Shown here: in pieces, positions 12,081 to 24,307 of the stretch
Position numbering within the stretch: position 1 is the first letter of the stretch
Layout: every line of letters starts with the position of its first letter
NCBI RefSeq assembly: GCF_019175385.1
Contig: NC_083341.1
Location: 90,670,321 to 90,734,320 of the forward strand
Length of the DNA stretch: 64,000 nucleotides
DNA from: Lycium barbarum
Lineage: Eukaryota; Streptophyta; Magnoliopsida; Solanales; Solanaceae
Direction: 5' to 3'
The notes under the pieces: generated by a model
Databases searched by the model: none
Told to the model about the DNA's origin: nothing
Seen by the model: the letters and a program-made list of their open reading frames with translations, nothing else
Position numbers and translations under genes: made by a program

Positions 12081-12796
12081 AGAGCCTTGGAGAGAAGAAA
12101 AACCAATTTTGATCAAAATCTGAGTCCCGAATCCCGAAGCCCATGAAGAGAAAAGTGTTGTACGCTGCGTTGTTTTCAATTTGAGCTAAAAATCAACCAA
12201 TGAGAAGAGTGATAACGTGGTGGCTGCATGCTTAAGGTATGATTAAGGTTCCTTTTCATTGTTAACGAGTTTGTTTAGATTTTTAACGGATTAGCATGGA
12301 GAGAATAGCCCGATAAATTCGTTTGTTGGCGTTGTGAATCATGGAACGAGATCTGAAGGGATTTTTGGATAAAAATAAATGTATTTAACTTGTAAAACGT
12401 GGAGGATGTTGTTATTGATGTTTTTAGTGTTAATTTTGGCTTCTTTACGGAAATAAAATTATTAAACAGCTATATCGCAAATTTGGTGGGTTGAGAAATC
12501 TAGAAAGCAGTGTGCGGGCTATTTTATGGAATACGTTGGTGTTGGAAATGGTATTACTACTATTGGCATTGTTGTTGCTGTTGTAGGCTATTGAATTGGA
12601 ATCTCGGGCTAGGCATATAAACATGGGAAATGCTGCCCGAATTTAAAAGGGTTTTAATTAAAGTTTCGAGACAAACGTATGACGATGATCCTAATGATAT
12701 TATGAATAATTCCATATGTAGATTATGAGGCTACGAATAATTCTTAAATAGGTTGCAAGACGGGAAGTAAGTTGAAAGTCGAGAATCATCTTCCAG

Positions 12797-13765
12797 GTAT
12801 GTAAGGCTTACCCTTTCTTTCTTTTGGCATGTCCTAGAACTGAGTAAGTTATGACATGTACCTTGGGGTAACTTTATTCCTTAATTCCGAGCTTGTTTAT
12901 GATTCTTATTCACTTCTTGACATAAGCATACTTAGTATGGTCGAGCTTATTGTATGATTGAATAACGAGCAAAGCATAAAGAGTTCTGTTCCTAAAAGGG
13001 TTCTATAAGGGTTAATGCCCTTAATTTTCATATGCTAACTCGGATTGTTTTGAAACGTTCATAAAGGTCTCTCTAATGAATAACGTCCATAACTTTCTGA
13101 AGTTAACTCGGATTGCTCTGAAACGTTTATCAAGGTTTCTGTAATGAATAACGTCCATAACTTTCTTATGCTAACTCGGATTGACTCAAAACGCGTTTAT
13201 GATCTTTCAATTGCCGATTAGTGTACTCATCTATCGAGTCTTGAAAATTGATTTATATGCATGTAGTTTCTCACTACTCTGCTCGTGCATGCCTCAATAT
13301 GTCTTTCACCGAGTCCCGGGCCGGGTATGTTATCGTGCGTAATTCCACTGCATTGTTCACCGAGTCCCTCACTAGAGGGCCGGGTACGGTATATATATAT
13401 ATATGATGACATGATGATATGATGATACGGGGATGGCGGCCAGGAGGGCCCATGATGACTTCATTCACCGAGTCCTTCACTAGAGGGCCGGGTACGGTAT
13501 ATATACATGATGATATGATATGTGATGTTCGCATGCATGATTTTATCCACCGAGTCCCATAATGGGTCGGGTACGATATACGATAATGATATGCACGATT
13601 TTCATTTCATAAGGCAAGTGTATTGATGTTTTTAAAAGTCATACTTGTTTCTGGCCAATTTCTATTTTAGTTATGATCCTCTTTACTGTATTTCATGCCT
13701 TACATGCTCAGTACATATTCCGTACTGACCCCCTTTCTTCGGGGGCTGCGTTTCACATCACGCAG
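12797..13765 (+). other. Possible leader intron inside LTR1
   Basis: Bounded by CAG/GTATGT on the left and CGCAG/GT on the right, 969 bp. In LTR2 the matching interval is 20050-21016, in D 38569-39337, in E 42396-43190. The hairpin array lies wholly inside. Splicing is not demonstrated. Confidence 0.35.
13307..13573 (+). repeat. Hairpin array (4 units), LTR1
   Basis: Units, in order: a loopless GAGTCCCGGGCCGGGT; GAGTCCCTCACTAGAGGG; GAGTCCTTCACTAGAGGG; and GAGTCCCATAATGGGTCGG. All begin CACCGAGTC and end GGGTA. Between units 2 and 3 lies an AT run and an atgatgacatgatgat stretch. The same order is kept in LTR2 and LTR3. Confidence 0.85.
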
Positions 13766-13768
13766 GTA
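13702..13768 (+). promoter_or_regulatory. Double hairpin plus acceptor-like site, LTR1
   Basis: TCAGTAC-atattcc-GTACTGA is a perfect 7-bp inverted repeat, followed immediately by CCCCC-tttctt-GGGGG, then GTTTCACATCACGCAGGTA. Both hairpins recur in LTRs of every other family except F and H. Confidence 0.6.
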
Positions 13769-14147
13769 CACACAGATGAGTAGAAGACATTGCTAGAAGA
13801 TGTTCCAGCGGGATTGGTGAGCTCCATTTCCTTTCGGAGTGGTGCCGAGTCAGAGTATATATGTTATGATTCCGGATTGATGTTAGAGACTTTGCAAACA
13901 GAGTCACGTATGTGGGTCGTCAGTCTTGTAAACGGCTCTGCAAGCCGATGTACCATATGATTACAGATTTTACTTGACTTGAGAACGACGAAAAGAATGT
14001 TTCTGAAAGCCTTTACTATGTATTTCATTTTTATTTGATTTAAAAGTCCAAAGAGATTATGTGTGTAATAAGAGTCAGCGGGTTCGCTCGGCCCTAAATA
14101 AGGGTCAGGTGCCCATCATGCCCTATCAAGATTAGGGTGTGACAAAG

Positions 14148-14159
14148 TGGTATCAAAGC
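14148..14159 (+). other. Primer-binding site, internal A
   Basis: Reads TGGTATCAAAGC, one G-to-A change from the initiator tRNA-Met complement seen intact in copy B. It lies 3 bases after the LTR end. Confidence 0.9.
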
Positions 14160-14202
14160 AGTTTGTCCTAGGGGTTGTCTACAAAGTCGTGTCCAGTAGA
14201 GT

Positions 14203-14242
14203 CCTGTTTATGGGTGTGAAGCCGACCACACTTAAAAACAGG
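14203..14242 (+). other. Leader stem-loop, internal A
   Basis: CCTGTTT...GGTGTG and CACAC...AAACAGG form an interrupted stem about 55 bases after the PBS. The equivalents in B, C, D and E have different sequence but the same fold, and in C and D the apex carries palindromic GTGCAC. It is followed by the conserved GATCGTGCGATAGAG block. Confidence 0.55.
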
Positions 14243-15059
14243 AGGCTGCAGGGCATCTAGGAATCGTTGACCTTCTTTTTGTCTTAGATCGTGCGATAGA
14301 GACAAGCCATAGGAAATGAGATTCCTTGCACTAACCTTTGATCTCAGCGGAAGCACAGTATCGACGGGAGAAGGTGAGTAATGATATGGGAAGTCACAGA
14401 GGTAAGTTTTGACATTTTTGTTCTTTTACCTGAAATTGGGAGCCCTGGGTGGCTGGGATATGTCGTCTATATATATATATGCCCTGTGAGGCATTGCTGG
14501 TGATTGCTGCATGCATGTTCTGGGTAGTAAGAATTGTAAAGGAGACTCTGTCGGAATTTTTCAAAATCAGGTCGTTTAGTTAGGTACACCTAACAGAAAG
14601 AAGCGTGGAAAGGAAATATCGTAAATAGACAATAAGTGGGACACATGGTTTTAGAGGGGTTAGGGACTTGGCATGGCATGATGAATAATTGCGAGAAAGA
14701 CGATTAGCAGTCCGAAGGATTAAAATGGGTTACATTCGAGGTTTAGTAGGAGCAAGGTCTGTTGGGGGATTCAGGGAAAGTCGACAAATGAGTTCTATTG
14801 TAGATTATTATATAAGAATGGTGAATAGAAACCCAAACAGGCTGATACCCGAGTATTTATAGGTAATGGCGACGAAGGTGTGTTCCCTATCATCAGGAAC
14901 CTGGAAATCCAGGATGAAAGGTAGCCATACACACAAGTGAAAGGTGAATATTGGGGACTGAAAAGGTTAAAATAGTAATTTTTAAAGGAGGAAGATGTGT
15001 TACGAGAATGTTTTGGAATCTGTTAAGACTTCAACCTGTCCCAGATTATGCGGTGAGGT

Positions 15060-15168
15060 GGATACGATTATATCAGCATCAATGCACCGGATTTCATCGG
15101 AGTTTAAAAGTTAAGTGTGCTAAGGTGAGAGAAATCTTAGGATGGGTGACCCCCCTGGGAAGTGTACT
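15060..15168 (+). pseudogene. 5S rRNA-derived sequence in internal A
   Basis: The segment follows plant 5S rRNA from its first base for about 105 bases. Visible landmarks are GGATACGATTATATCAGC at the start, AATGCACCGGAT, the box A region AGTTAAGTGTGC (15109-15120) and the box C region AGGATGGGTGAC...CTGGGAAG (15139-15162). Many differences are C-to-T or G-to-A. The normal 3' end is lost, so it is unlikely to give functional 5S rRNA, but the internal pol III control region is partly kept. It is in the sense direction, about 900 bp after the PBS. A Cassandra-type element would carry it in the LTR; this one does not. Confidence 0.85.
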
Positions 15169-15927
15169 AAAAGTTCTATAGGTTTAGACATAAGAGACAA
15201 ATGAGAAGCTAGAGTAGCCTAGGGGAAATCAGAGTATACGGAATGGTTAAAAACCTTAAGAGGTCGCGTAGGACGAGGCATACTAGACCGGTGAAGAGAA
15301 GGACAGTGCATCACGGCTCTAGAACTAGGATGAGGTTGAATAGCATTTGGAAATACTTTGTAGGCGAGATAGTAGTAATTACATATACATGTATATGATG
15401 CGTATGATATCTCATATGCGATTGTATCAACGGGTATGGGCACCCCAGTAACCGGCGTAGTGGTATATAGAAGGCATTAATCGAACAGAGTAACGAAGTT
15501 CAAGGGACAAAACAAAAGATATGATACAAGTGTTACAAGGTAAGCTGATGTTGTTTCCCACTACTGGTTAAGATTGGGAAGTCCTAATACAACGAGATTT
15601 GGAAAAGAAAAAGAGTGAGTAGATGGAAGGCAAGGAGAGGAAAATGTCGGAAAAAGTGAAAAGTAAGAAACATGACTGAGCAAAGCCTCCAAAAGAAACG
15701 ATGGGCAAAGCACGAGACTACTTGGGTAAAAATTCAAAGGTAGGCATATGAAAGGGATAGAGCATGGTAATATGGAACAAAAAGAGGAATGTGTGGGGTT
15801 CGAAAACTGATTCCAATAAATGGGGATAAAAGAATAGTGACCACGACAAGGAATGTGGAGTAATAGAAAGAATGATTAAGCCTCGCAACGATACTAAAAG
15901 ATTTCCAACTCTTGAAAAATATACTTT

Positions 15928-15947
15928 AAAAAAAAAAAAAAAGGGGG
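15928..15947 (+). other. Internal purine tract, PPT-like
   Basis: A run of 15 A then 5 G, followed by ATAAATGTGTAAC, resembling the 3' polypurine tract and LTR junction (AAGGGGGGAAGATGTTATAC). The copy in B is at 23201-23218. It could be a central purine tract or chance in purine-rich DNA. Confidence 0.3.
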
Positions 15948-17019
15948 ATAAATGTGTAACCGTATTGATGTGGTAGCTTCGGACATGGAGAAGCTTTCCT
16001 AAAAAGATGACTTAGAAATGAAACGGATTTGCGCGTTTAAAGTAATATTTCACGGACTTCAGGACCAATACTACGAATAACAAGAGGAGAAAGGTGCTCG
16101 AGGAGGAAGAAACCCAAGGAAGGCTAAGGATGAAAGTGGGAAAGGTGTACCAATGGGATGATTGAAGGAAAAGAAGAGTATTTAGCAGGAAAGTAACAAA
16201 AAAAATATCTAATCATGAGAGTAAGAAGGATACTTTAATAAGTTGGTGGCAGAAAACTAATTACTTATCAAGGAAAGAACAAGGATGATGAGTCGGTACG
16301 ATTGATTAGAAAATTAATGATACGGGGCAAGATCTTCCGTAAAGACCAAGAGGCTCGATGATAAAGGAAATAGAATGAAGTGTAAGGAACGTGCCTGGAA
16401 GACCACTCGGCCGAAGCATTATAAAGGTAGATAAAGGCTCGATGAACGAAGGTAGAAAGAGAGTGTAAACTGTAAGAATTCTATACTAAGATCAAAAGTA
16501 GCAGGACACTCGAAAAACATGGATGCACAGCTGCAACGCAAACACGTAGTTAAGAAGAATTACGAGTAAGTGAGCTAAATGGGTAAAAGCACTAATAGTG
16601 GATGGAAAGATACGGGAATATTGACAAGAATGACGATATAGGCGCAAATGAAAGAAAAACTTATGGTAAGAAGTTTTCGATATGTTATGCGTAGAGTTGG
16701 AAAGAAAGACGAGGAGTAAGGTATAATCGAAGACTTCATAAAAGGATATAGTGAATCTCGACGTCCCCATGAACTTGTGAGTCCAGGACACCGTTAGTCA
16801 TAAAAGACAGAGGTATGGATAGACGAAAAAAAAGGCATCGGAATTGAATAACCTTATAAGTATTCTAGTTAAATACGAGAGTGTAAGTAGCAAGAAGATA
16901 GGCAGGCCAGACTATACGATGACGGAACCCCGGCCTCAAGAAGATAGTGAAGGGCGGTAGATAATTATCAAAGACGAGGGTACTCGAAGACTATTGGTGT
17001 ATAAGGATCTCCTTAATAA

Positions 17020-17041
17020 GGGGGGGGGGGGGGGGGGGGGG
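17020..17041. repeat. Poly-G tract, internal A
   Basis: 22 consecutive G. The matching tract in B (24291-24307) is 17 long. Such runs are replication- and sequencing-prone, and the length may be an assembly artefact. Confidence 0.9.
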
Positions 17042-18261
17042 AGAACATATTATATTAGATTTAAAAGGAATCACAACATTTTCAAGCTCCAAAAGAGGAG
17101 ATTTGTTAGCTCGAGGCCAGAGTTAAAAACACATCGGCATATCAGGAGGATACCTGAAAGAAGTAAAAACGAATTGACAATGAGTGTACCACGAGGCAGA
17201 CATGAGGAGAAAGTATGGAAGACACCTTAAGAGAATGCTTCACGCCAACATGAGCTATAATATTTCTAGACCATGGGTTGAATTCCCCGCATCGAGCAAA
17301 ATTGCGCAGTACCTAAGTATGCAGCGACGTGTTCTAAAGGGTAATAAAGAAAGCAAGAAAAGGCTACAAGCTAAGTTCACGAAGGATAATGGAGAGGATG
17401 ACAAAATTCAAAGGATATTCCATATGACAACGACTATTATAACGAAAGTACAAACGATTGGTAGTCTGGAAATTTTTGAAAGAAAGAAAGAACGTAGCTC
17501 CTATAAATGGAAATAAAAGAGTTCACCGGATATTAAGAAAATGGTTTATGGACCATTAATTATACTAAACATGAGAGTATACGCTATGGAATTATATGAA
17601 CCATCAACGTGAGGCTGTGCCCAATTATAATTGTAAGAAGTCCACACCGGGGAGCCAACAAGGAATAACGATTGACGAAACGATCGCCAATACAAAGAAA
17701 TCAAAGACAAGTATACTGGTGTTGAGAGATGTGAGGGAAAGAAGTAAGGAAAAAGTTGCGACAAGAGCTCAAAGATGTTGCGAGCTGAGAAATTAATTGA
17801 ACTCGGATCATAAGTTGCCATAAGTATGACTGGACTGCGAAGGATAAATATTTAAAATGAATGATTAAAAGGGATAGTGACAAAGACGTAAAGGAACAGG
17901 GAGTCGAACTAATGAACTACAGGGAGTCGATGCAGTGTACGTCTAAGATCAACAGGTATACAAAGGATGGCCGAGATGGCACCAAAGAGATAAACACAAA
18001 GAGTACACTATATATAAGCAAGGTAATTGCCCACTATCAAGGAAACAAGGAGCGAAAAAAAGAGAATACTTAAAGGTCGATAAATGGTTATAGCATGGTA
18101 AGAAAGACTACAATACTGTAGACAAAACGAGAGCGAGGTGCTAGTTAATTTCCGATCATGTACATGAGGACAAAGAGGTGGAAGAAACTGAGTGGAAACA
18201 AAGAGGTAAGAAAGGATGTTACTCTTTGGAAAATTTCGCGTTGTCAAGACTGTGGACGGCT

Positions 18262-18656
18262 TAGTATGAGCTCAAGGGAAAGCTCAGTCCAAGGTATATT
18301 GGACCTTATCAAATTGTCCGTAAGGTTGGCAAATTCACCTATGAATTAGAGTCACCATTTGATTTAGACGCAGTGCATCTAGTCTTCCACGTGTCTATGC
18401 TTCGTAAATACATTGGGGACCCTTCCAGAGTGTTTCCCCTAAGTGATATCCAGGTGACAGAGGAGCTATCCTATGAGGAACAGCCTGTGGCCATATTGGA
18501 TCGTCAGGTGAGAAGGTTACGTACCAAAAACGCGACTTCTATTAAGGTAATGTGACGAAACAATAACAGAGAGAAGATGACCTAGGAAGCCGAGGATGAG
18601 GTGAAGAAGAAGCATACTATTTATTTCCTATGTCTACAGGTAATCTAAATTTCTAA
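18262..18656 (+). pseudogene. Integrase C-terminal remnant in internal A
   Basis: From about 18280 one frame reads KLSPRYIGPYQIVRKVGKF, the GPY/F module, then [19 protein letters not shown] and [14 protein letters not shown]. It closely matches the pol end of D (54190-54567). TGA at 18553 and TAG shortly after replace the Trp of the D motifs VLWRNNN and MTWEAE, both explicable by G-to-A changes. A one-base deletion precedes the end. The upstream pol is absent. It probably remains because it lies next to 3' signals needed in cis, not because it is translated. Confidence 0.88.
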
Positions 18657-18745
18657 AGCGGATATGTTGATTCATGAATGAACTGTATGTGATAGCTATA
18701 AAAGAGATCTCCCCGAAGTGTTATAAGACCCTGCGAGACTAGTTC

Positions 18746-18781
18746 AACATTCGAGGATGAATGTTCTAAAAGGGGGGAAGA
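18746..18781 (+). other. Inverted repeat and polypurine tract, internal A
   Basis: AACATTCG-agga-TGAATGTT (18746-18765; one base changed from the perfect form in B) followed by AAAAGGGGGGAAGA (18768-18781), which primes plus-strand synthesis just before LTR2. Confidence 0.85.
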
Positions 18782-21419
18782 TGTTATACACCGCATTTTC
18801 ATAGCCTGAGCATGACACGTGCTCCTTAAAACATTGACAATCACGTTAATAGTATTATATTTCGTATTCTTGCACGTCGGTTATTCGTAAGCGGAGGTGG
18901 GCCAACACATCCAGATTTTTTTTGGAACACGTGACAAGTTATATGAATCACATATGTGAATTTAAACACAACTCAAGAAGGACCCTTGAGCCAAATCAAA
19001 GTGGGAGCCCTCCAAACAAATATTTTTAAGTTACGTTTTTGGGTGCTCTGACTTCGGGAGGCCATAACCCCATCAGTGTTTGGGAATTTGGGAAACCTCC
19101 CAGAATAAAGGTTGTAGAGAATTGAATTATCTTTCCAAACATAGGTCGTGGGTCCATAGGTGACATCGGGATAAGGATATACGGATGTTTTAAGGCAAAA
19201 GGGTCAGTGGGCTAGGCCCAATCCGGGCCCAACCGGGTTAGGCCCATGACCCATGTCTATTTAAGTGAAATATCAGCCCTTTTCCCCTCAATTTTCATAC
19301 CAAAACACCAGAAAATTCTGGAGAGAGAGAGAGAGAGAGAGAACAGCCTTGGAGAGAAGAAAAACCAATTTTGATCAAAATCTGAGTCCCGAAGCCCATG
19401 AAGAGAAAAGTGTTGTACGCTGCGTTGTCTTCAATTTGAGCTAACAATCAACCAAGAAGAAGAGTGAAAACGTGGTGGATGCATGATTAAGGTATGATTA
19501 AGGTTCCTTGTCATTGTGAACGAGTTTATTTAGAGTTTTAACGGATTAGCACGGAGAGAATAGCCCGATAAATTCGTTTGTTGGCGTTGTGAATCATGGA
19601 ACGAGATCTGAAGGGATTTTTGGGTGAAAATAAATGTATTTAACTTGTAAAACGTGGAGGATGTTGTTAGTGTTAATTATGGATTCTTTATGGAAATAAA
19701 ATTATTAAACAGCTATATCGCAAATTTGGTGGGTTGAGAAATCTAGAAAGCAGTGCGTGGGCTATTTTATGGTATACGTTGGTGTTGGAAATGGTATTAC
19801 TACTATTGGCATTGTTGTTGATGTTGTTGGCTATTGAATTGGAATCTCGGGCTAGGCATATAACAGGGAAAATGCTGCCCGAATTTCGGCAGAATTTAAA
19901 AGGGTTTTAATTAAAGTTTCGAGACGAACGTACGACGATGATCCTAATGATATTATGAATAATTCCATATGTAGATTACGAGGCTATGAATAATTCTTAA
20001 ACAGGTTGCAAGACGGGAAGTAAGTTGAAAGTCGAGAATCATCTTCCAGGTATGTATGGCTTACCCTTTCTTTCTTTTGGCATGTCCTAGAACTGAGTAA
20101 GTTATGACATGTACCTTAGGGTAACTCTATTCCTTAATTCCGAGCTTTTTTATGATTCTTATTCACTTCTTGACATAAGAATGCTTAGTATGGTCGAGCT
20201 TATTGTATTATTGAATAACGAGCAAAGCATAAAGTGTTCTGTTCCTAAAAGGGTTCTATAAGGGTTAATGCCCTTAACTTTCATATGCTAACTCGGATTG
20301 TTTTGAAACGTTCATAAAGGTCTCTCTAATGAATAACGTCCATAACTTTCTGAAGTTAACTCGGATTGTTCTGAAACGTTTATCAAGGTTTCTGTAATGA
20401 ATAACGTTCATAACTTTCTTATGCTAACTCGGATTGACTGAAAACGCGTTTATGATCTTTCAATTGCCGATTATTGTACTCATCTATCGAGTCTTGAAAA
20501 TTGATTTATATGCATGTAGTTTCTCACTACTCTGCTCGTGCATGCCTCAATATGTCTTTCACCGAGTCCCGGTCCGGGTATGTTATCGTGCGTAATTCCA
20601 CTGCATTGTTCACCGAGTCCCTCACTAGAGGGCCGGGTACAGTATATATATATATGATGACATGATGATATGATGATACGGGGATGGCGGCCAGGAGGGC
20701 ACCTGATGACTTCATTCACCGAGTCCTTCACTAGAGGGCTGGGTACGGTATATATACATGATGATATGATATGTGATGTTCACATGCATGATTTTATCCA
20801 CCGAGTCTCATAATGGGTCGGGTACGGTATACGATAATGATATGCACGATTTTCATTTCATAAGGCAAGTGTATTGATGTTTTTAAAAGTCATACTTGTT
20901 TCTGGCCAATTTCTATTTTAGTTATGATCCTCTTTACTGTATTTCATGCCTTACATGCTCAGTACATATTCCGTACTGACCCCCTTTCTTCGGGGGCTGC
21001 GTTTCACATCACGCAGGAACACACAGATGAGTAGAAGACATTGCTAGAAGATGTTCCAGCGGGATTGGTGAGCTCCATTTCCTTTCGGAGTGGTGCCGAG
21101 TCAGAGTATATATGTTATGATTCCTGATTGATGTTAGAGACTTTGCAGACAGAGTCACGTATGTGGGTCGTCAGTCTTGTAAGCGGCTCTGCAAGCCGAT
21201 GTACCATTTTCCGTTATGTTACAAATTCCATATGATTACAGATTTTACTTGACTTGAGAACGACGAAAAGAATGTTTCTGAAAGCCTTTACTATGTATTT
21301 CATTTTTATTTGATTTAAGAGTCCAAAGAGATTATGTGTGTAATAAGAGTCAGCGGGTTCGCTCGGCCCTAAATAAGGGTCAGGTGCCCATCATGCCCTA
21401 TCAAGATTAGGGTGTGACA
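18782..21419 (+). mobile_element. LTR2 (shared middle LTR)
   Basis: TGTTATACACC to GGGTGTGACA, 2638 bp. It acts as 3' LTR of A and 5' LTR of B. Over its first 2 kb it shares with LTR3 almost every base where LTR1 differs, yet near the acceptor module (GTTTCACATCACGCAG) it agrees with LTR1 and not LTR3. Hairpin array 20559-20826; acceptor module 20955-21018; GA run 19321-19342. Confidence 0.92.
20559..20826 (+). repeat. Hairpin array (4 units), LTR2
   Basis: Same four-unit order as LTR1. The first unit has a G-to-T change (CCCGGTCCGGGT), and the last has GAGTCTCATAATGGG, weakening one stem pair as in LTR3. Confidence 0.85.
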
Positions 21420-21422
21420 AAG

Positions 21423-21434
21423 TGGTATCAGAGC
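21423..21434 (+). other. Primer-binding site, internal B
   Basis: TGGTATCAGAGC, a perfect initiator tRNA-Met complement, 3 bases after LTR2. Confidence 0.92.
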
Positions 21435-22332
21435 AGTTCGTCCTAGGGGTTGTCTGCAAAGTCGTGTCCAGTAGAGTCCTGTTTATGGGTGTGAAGCCGG
21501 CCACACTTAAAAACAGGAGGCTGCAGGGCATCTAGGAATCGTTGACCTTCTTTCTGTCTTAGATCGTGCGATAGAGCCAAGCCATAGGAAATGAGATTCC
21601 TTGCACTAACCTTTGATCTCAGCGGAAGCACAGTATCGACGGGAGAAGGTGAGTAATGATATGGGAAGTCACAGAGGTAAGTTTTGACATTTTTGTTCTT
21701 TTACCTAAAATTGGGAGCCCTGGGTGGCTGGGATATGTCGTATATATATATATGCCCTGTGAGGCATTGCTGGTGATTGCTGCATGCAGGTTCTGGGTAG
21801 TAAGAATTGTAAAGGAGACTCTGTCGGAATTTTTCAAAATCAGGTCGTTTAGTTAGGTACACCTAACAGAAAGAAGCGTGGAAAGGAAATATCGTAAATA
21901 GACAATAAGTGGGATGCATTGTTTTAGAGGGGTTAGGGACTTGGCATGGCATGATGAATAATTGCGAGAAAGACGATTAGCAGTCCGAAGGATTAAAATG
22001 GGTTACATTCGAGGTTTAGTAGGAGCAAGGTCTGTTGGGGGATTCAGGGAAAGTCGACAAATGAGTTCTATTGTAGATTATTATATAAGAATGGTGAATA
22101 GAAACCCAAACAGGCTGATACCCGAGTATTTATAGGTAATGGCGACGAAGGTGTGTTCCCTATCATCAGGAACCTGGAAATCCAGGATGAAAGGTAGGCA
22201 TACACACAAGTGAAAGGTGAATATTGGGGATTGAAAAGGTTAAAATAGTAATTTTTAAAGGAGGAAGATGTGTTACGAGAATGTTTTGGAATCTGTTAAG
22301 ACTTCAACCTGTCCCAGATTATGCGGTGAGGT

Positions 22333-22441
22333 GGATACGATTATATCAGCATCAATGCACCGGATTTCATCGGAGTTTAAAGGTTAAGTGTGCTAAGGTG
22401 GGAGAAATCTTAGGATGGGTGACCCCTCTGGGAAGTGTACT
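22333..22441 (+). pseudogene. 5S rRNA-derived sequence in internal B
   Basis: Second copy of the 5S-like segment, differing from copy A at a few bases (for example AGGTTAAGTGTGC in box A and GACCCCTCTGGGAAG in box C). The 5' start GGATACGATTATATCAGC and AATGCACCGGAT are unchanged. It was present before the tandem duplication. Confidence 0.85.
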
Positions 22442-24290
22442 AAAAGTTCTATAGGTTTAGACATAAGAGACAAATGAGAAGCTAGAGTAGCCTAGGGGAA
22501 ATTAGAGTATACGGAATGGTTAAAAACCTTAAGAGGTCGCGTAGGACGAGGCATACTAGACCGGTGAAGAGAAGGACGGTGCATCACGGCTCTAGAACTA
22601 GGATGAGGTTGAATAGCATTTGGAAATACTTTGTAGGCGAGATAGTAGTAATTACATATACATGTATATGATGCGTATGATATCTCATATGCGATTGTAT
22701 CAACGGGTATGGGCACCCCAGTAACTGGCGTAGTGGTATATTGAAGGCATTAATCGAACAGAGTAACGGAGTTCAAGGGACAAAACAAAAGATATGATAC
22801 AAGTGTTACAAGGTAAGCTGATGTTGTTTCCCACTACTGGTTAAGATAGGGAAGTCCTAATACAACGAGATTTGGAAAAGAAAGAGAGTGAGTAGATGGA
22901 AGGCAAGGAGAGTAAAATGTCGGGAAAAGTGAAAAGTAAGAAACATGACTGAGCAAAGCCTCCAAAAGAAACGATGGGCAAAGCACGAGACTACTTGGGT
23001 AAAAATTCAAAGGTAGGCATATGAAAGGGATAGAGCATGGTAATATGGAACAAAAAGAGGAATGTGTGGGGTTCGAAAACCGATTCCAATAAATGGGGCT
23101 AAAAGAATAGTGACCACGACAAGGAATGTGGAGTAATAGAAAGAATGATTAAGCCTCGCAACGATACTAAAAGATTTCCAACTCTTGAAAAATATACTTT
23201 AAAAAAAAAAAAAGGGGGATAAATGTGTAACCGTATTGATGTGGTAGCTTCGGACATGGAGAAGCTTTCCTAAAAAGATGACTTAGAAATGAAACGGATT
23301 TGCGCGTTTAAAGTAATATTTCACGGACTTCAAGACCAATACTATGAATAACAAGAGGAGAAAGGTGCTCGAGGAGGAAGAAACCCAAGGAAGGCTAAGG
23401 ATGAAAGTGGGAAAGGTGTACCAATGGGCTGATTGAAGGAAAAGAAGAGTATTTAGCAGGAAAGTAACAAAAAAAATCTCTAATCATGAGAGTAAGAAGG
23501 ATACTTTAATAAGTTGGTGGCAGAAAACTAATTACTTATCAAGGAAAGAACAAGGATGATGAGTCGGTACGATTGATTAGAAAATTAATGATACGGGGCA
23601 AGACCTTCCGTAAAGACCAAGAGGCTCGATGATAAAGGAAATAGAATGAAGTGTAAGGAACGTGCCTGGAAGACCACTAGGCCGAAGCATTATAAAGGTA
23701 GATAAAGGCTCAATGAACGAAGGTAGAAAGAGAGTGTAAACTGTAAGAATTCTATACTAAGATCAAAAGTAGCAGGACACTCGAAAAACATGGATACACA
23801 GCTGCAACGCAAACACGTAGTTAAGAAGAATTACGAGTAAGTGAGCTAAATGGGTAAAAGCACTAATAGTGGATGGAAAGATACGGGAATATTGACAAGA
23901 ATGACGATATAGGCGCAAATGAAAGAAAAATTTATGGTAAGAAGTTTTCGATATGTTATGCGTAGAGTTGGAAAGAAAGACGAGGAGTAAGGTATAATCG
24001 AAGACTTCATAAAAGGATATAGTGAATCTCGACGTCCCCATGAACTTGTGAGTCCTGGACACCGTTAGTCATAAAAGACAGAGGTATGGATAGACGAAAA
24101 AAAAGGCATCGGAATTGAATAACCTTATAAGTATTCTAGTTAAATACGAGAGTGTAAGTAGCAAGAAGATAGGCAGGCCAGACTATACGATGACGGAACC
24201 CCGGCCTCAAGAAGATAGTGAAGGGCGGTAGATAATTATCAAAGACGAGGGTACTCGAAGACTATTGGTGTATAAGGATCTCCTTAATAA

Positions 24291-24307
24291 GGGGGGGGGG
24301 GGGGGGG
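24291..24307. repeat. Poly-G tract, internal B
   Basis: 17 consecutive G, the counterpart of the 22-base run in A. Confidence 0.9.

Larger units (their letters stand above)
11519..14144 (+). mobile_element. LTR1 of the tandem array
   Basis: Runs from TGTTATACCCC to GGGTGTGACA (2626 bp). Modules in order: U3 with TATA-like TATTTAAG (11996) and a GA run (12059-12080); a donor-like site CAG/GTATGT (cut at 12796/12797); a hairpin array (13307-13573); an acceptor-like module (13702-13768); then the U5 end. Relative to LTR2 it lacks about 24 bp near 13950 and part of the GAATTTCGGCAG palindrome near 12640. Sequence differences show that it is the outlier of the three LTRs over the first 2 kb. Confidence 0.92.
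14145..18781 (+). mobile_element. Internal region A (LARD-like, non-autonomous)
   Basis: 4637 bp from PBS to purine tract. It has a gypsy-type leader, a 5S rRNA-derived segment (15060-15168), a long purine-rich stretch (about 15500-18250) without recognisable protein, and an integrase tail remnant at the 3' end. There is no gag, protease, RT or RNase H. Size and lack of genes fit a large retrotransposon derivative. Frames that open on the antisense strand (for example 16492-16791) are rich in Phe, Ser and Leu because they are the complement of purine-rich sequence, and I do not call them genes. No further feature was recognised in 15180-15920 and 15950-17010. Confidence 0.85.

Noticed and set aside
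12700..13600. CRISPR-like array (repeat units with spacers)
   Set aside because: Units vary in sequence, spacers are irregular and partly shared between copies, and all lie in LTRs of plant retrotransposons.
14148..14160. tRNA genes at the TGGTATCAGAGC sites
   Set aside because: Only the 12-base 3' end complement is present; no cloverleaf follows.
14145..18781. Classification of A/B as a Cassandra TRIM because of the 5S sequence
   Set aside because: Cassandra has short LTRs that contain the 5S part. Here LTRs are 2.6 kb and the 5S part is internal.
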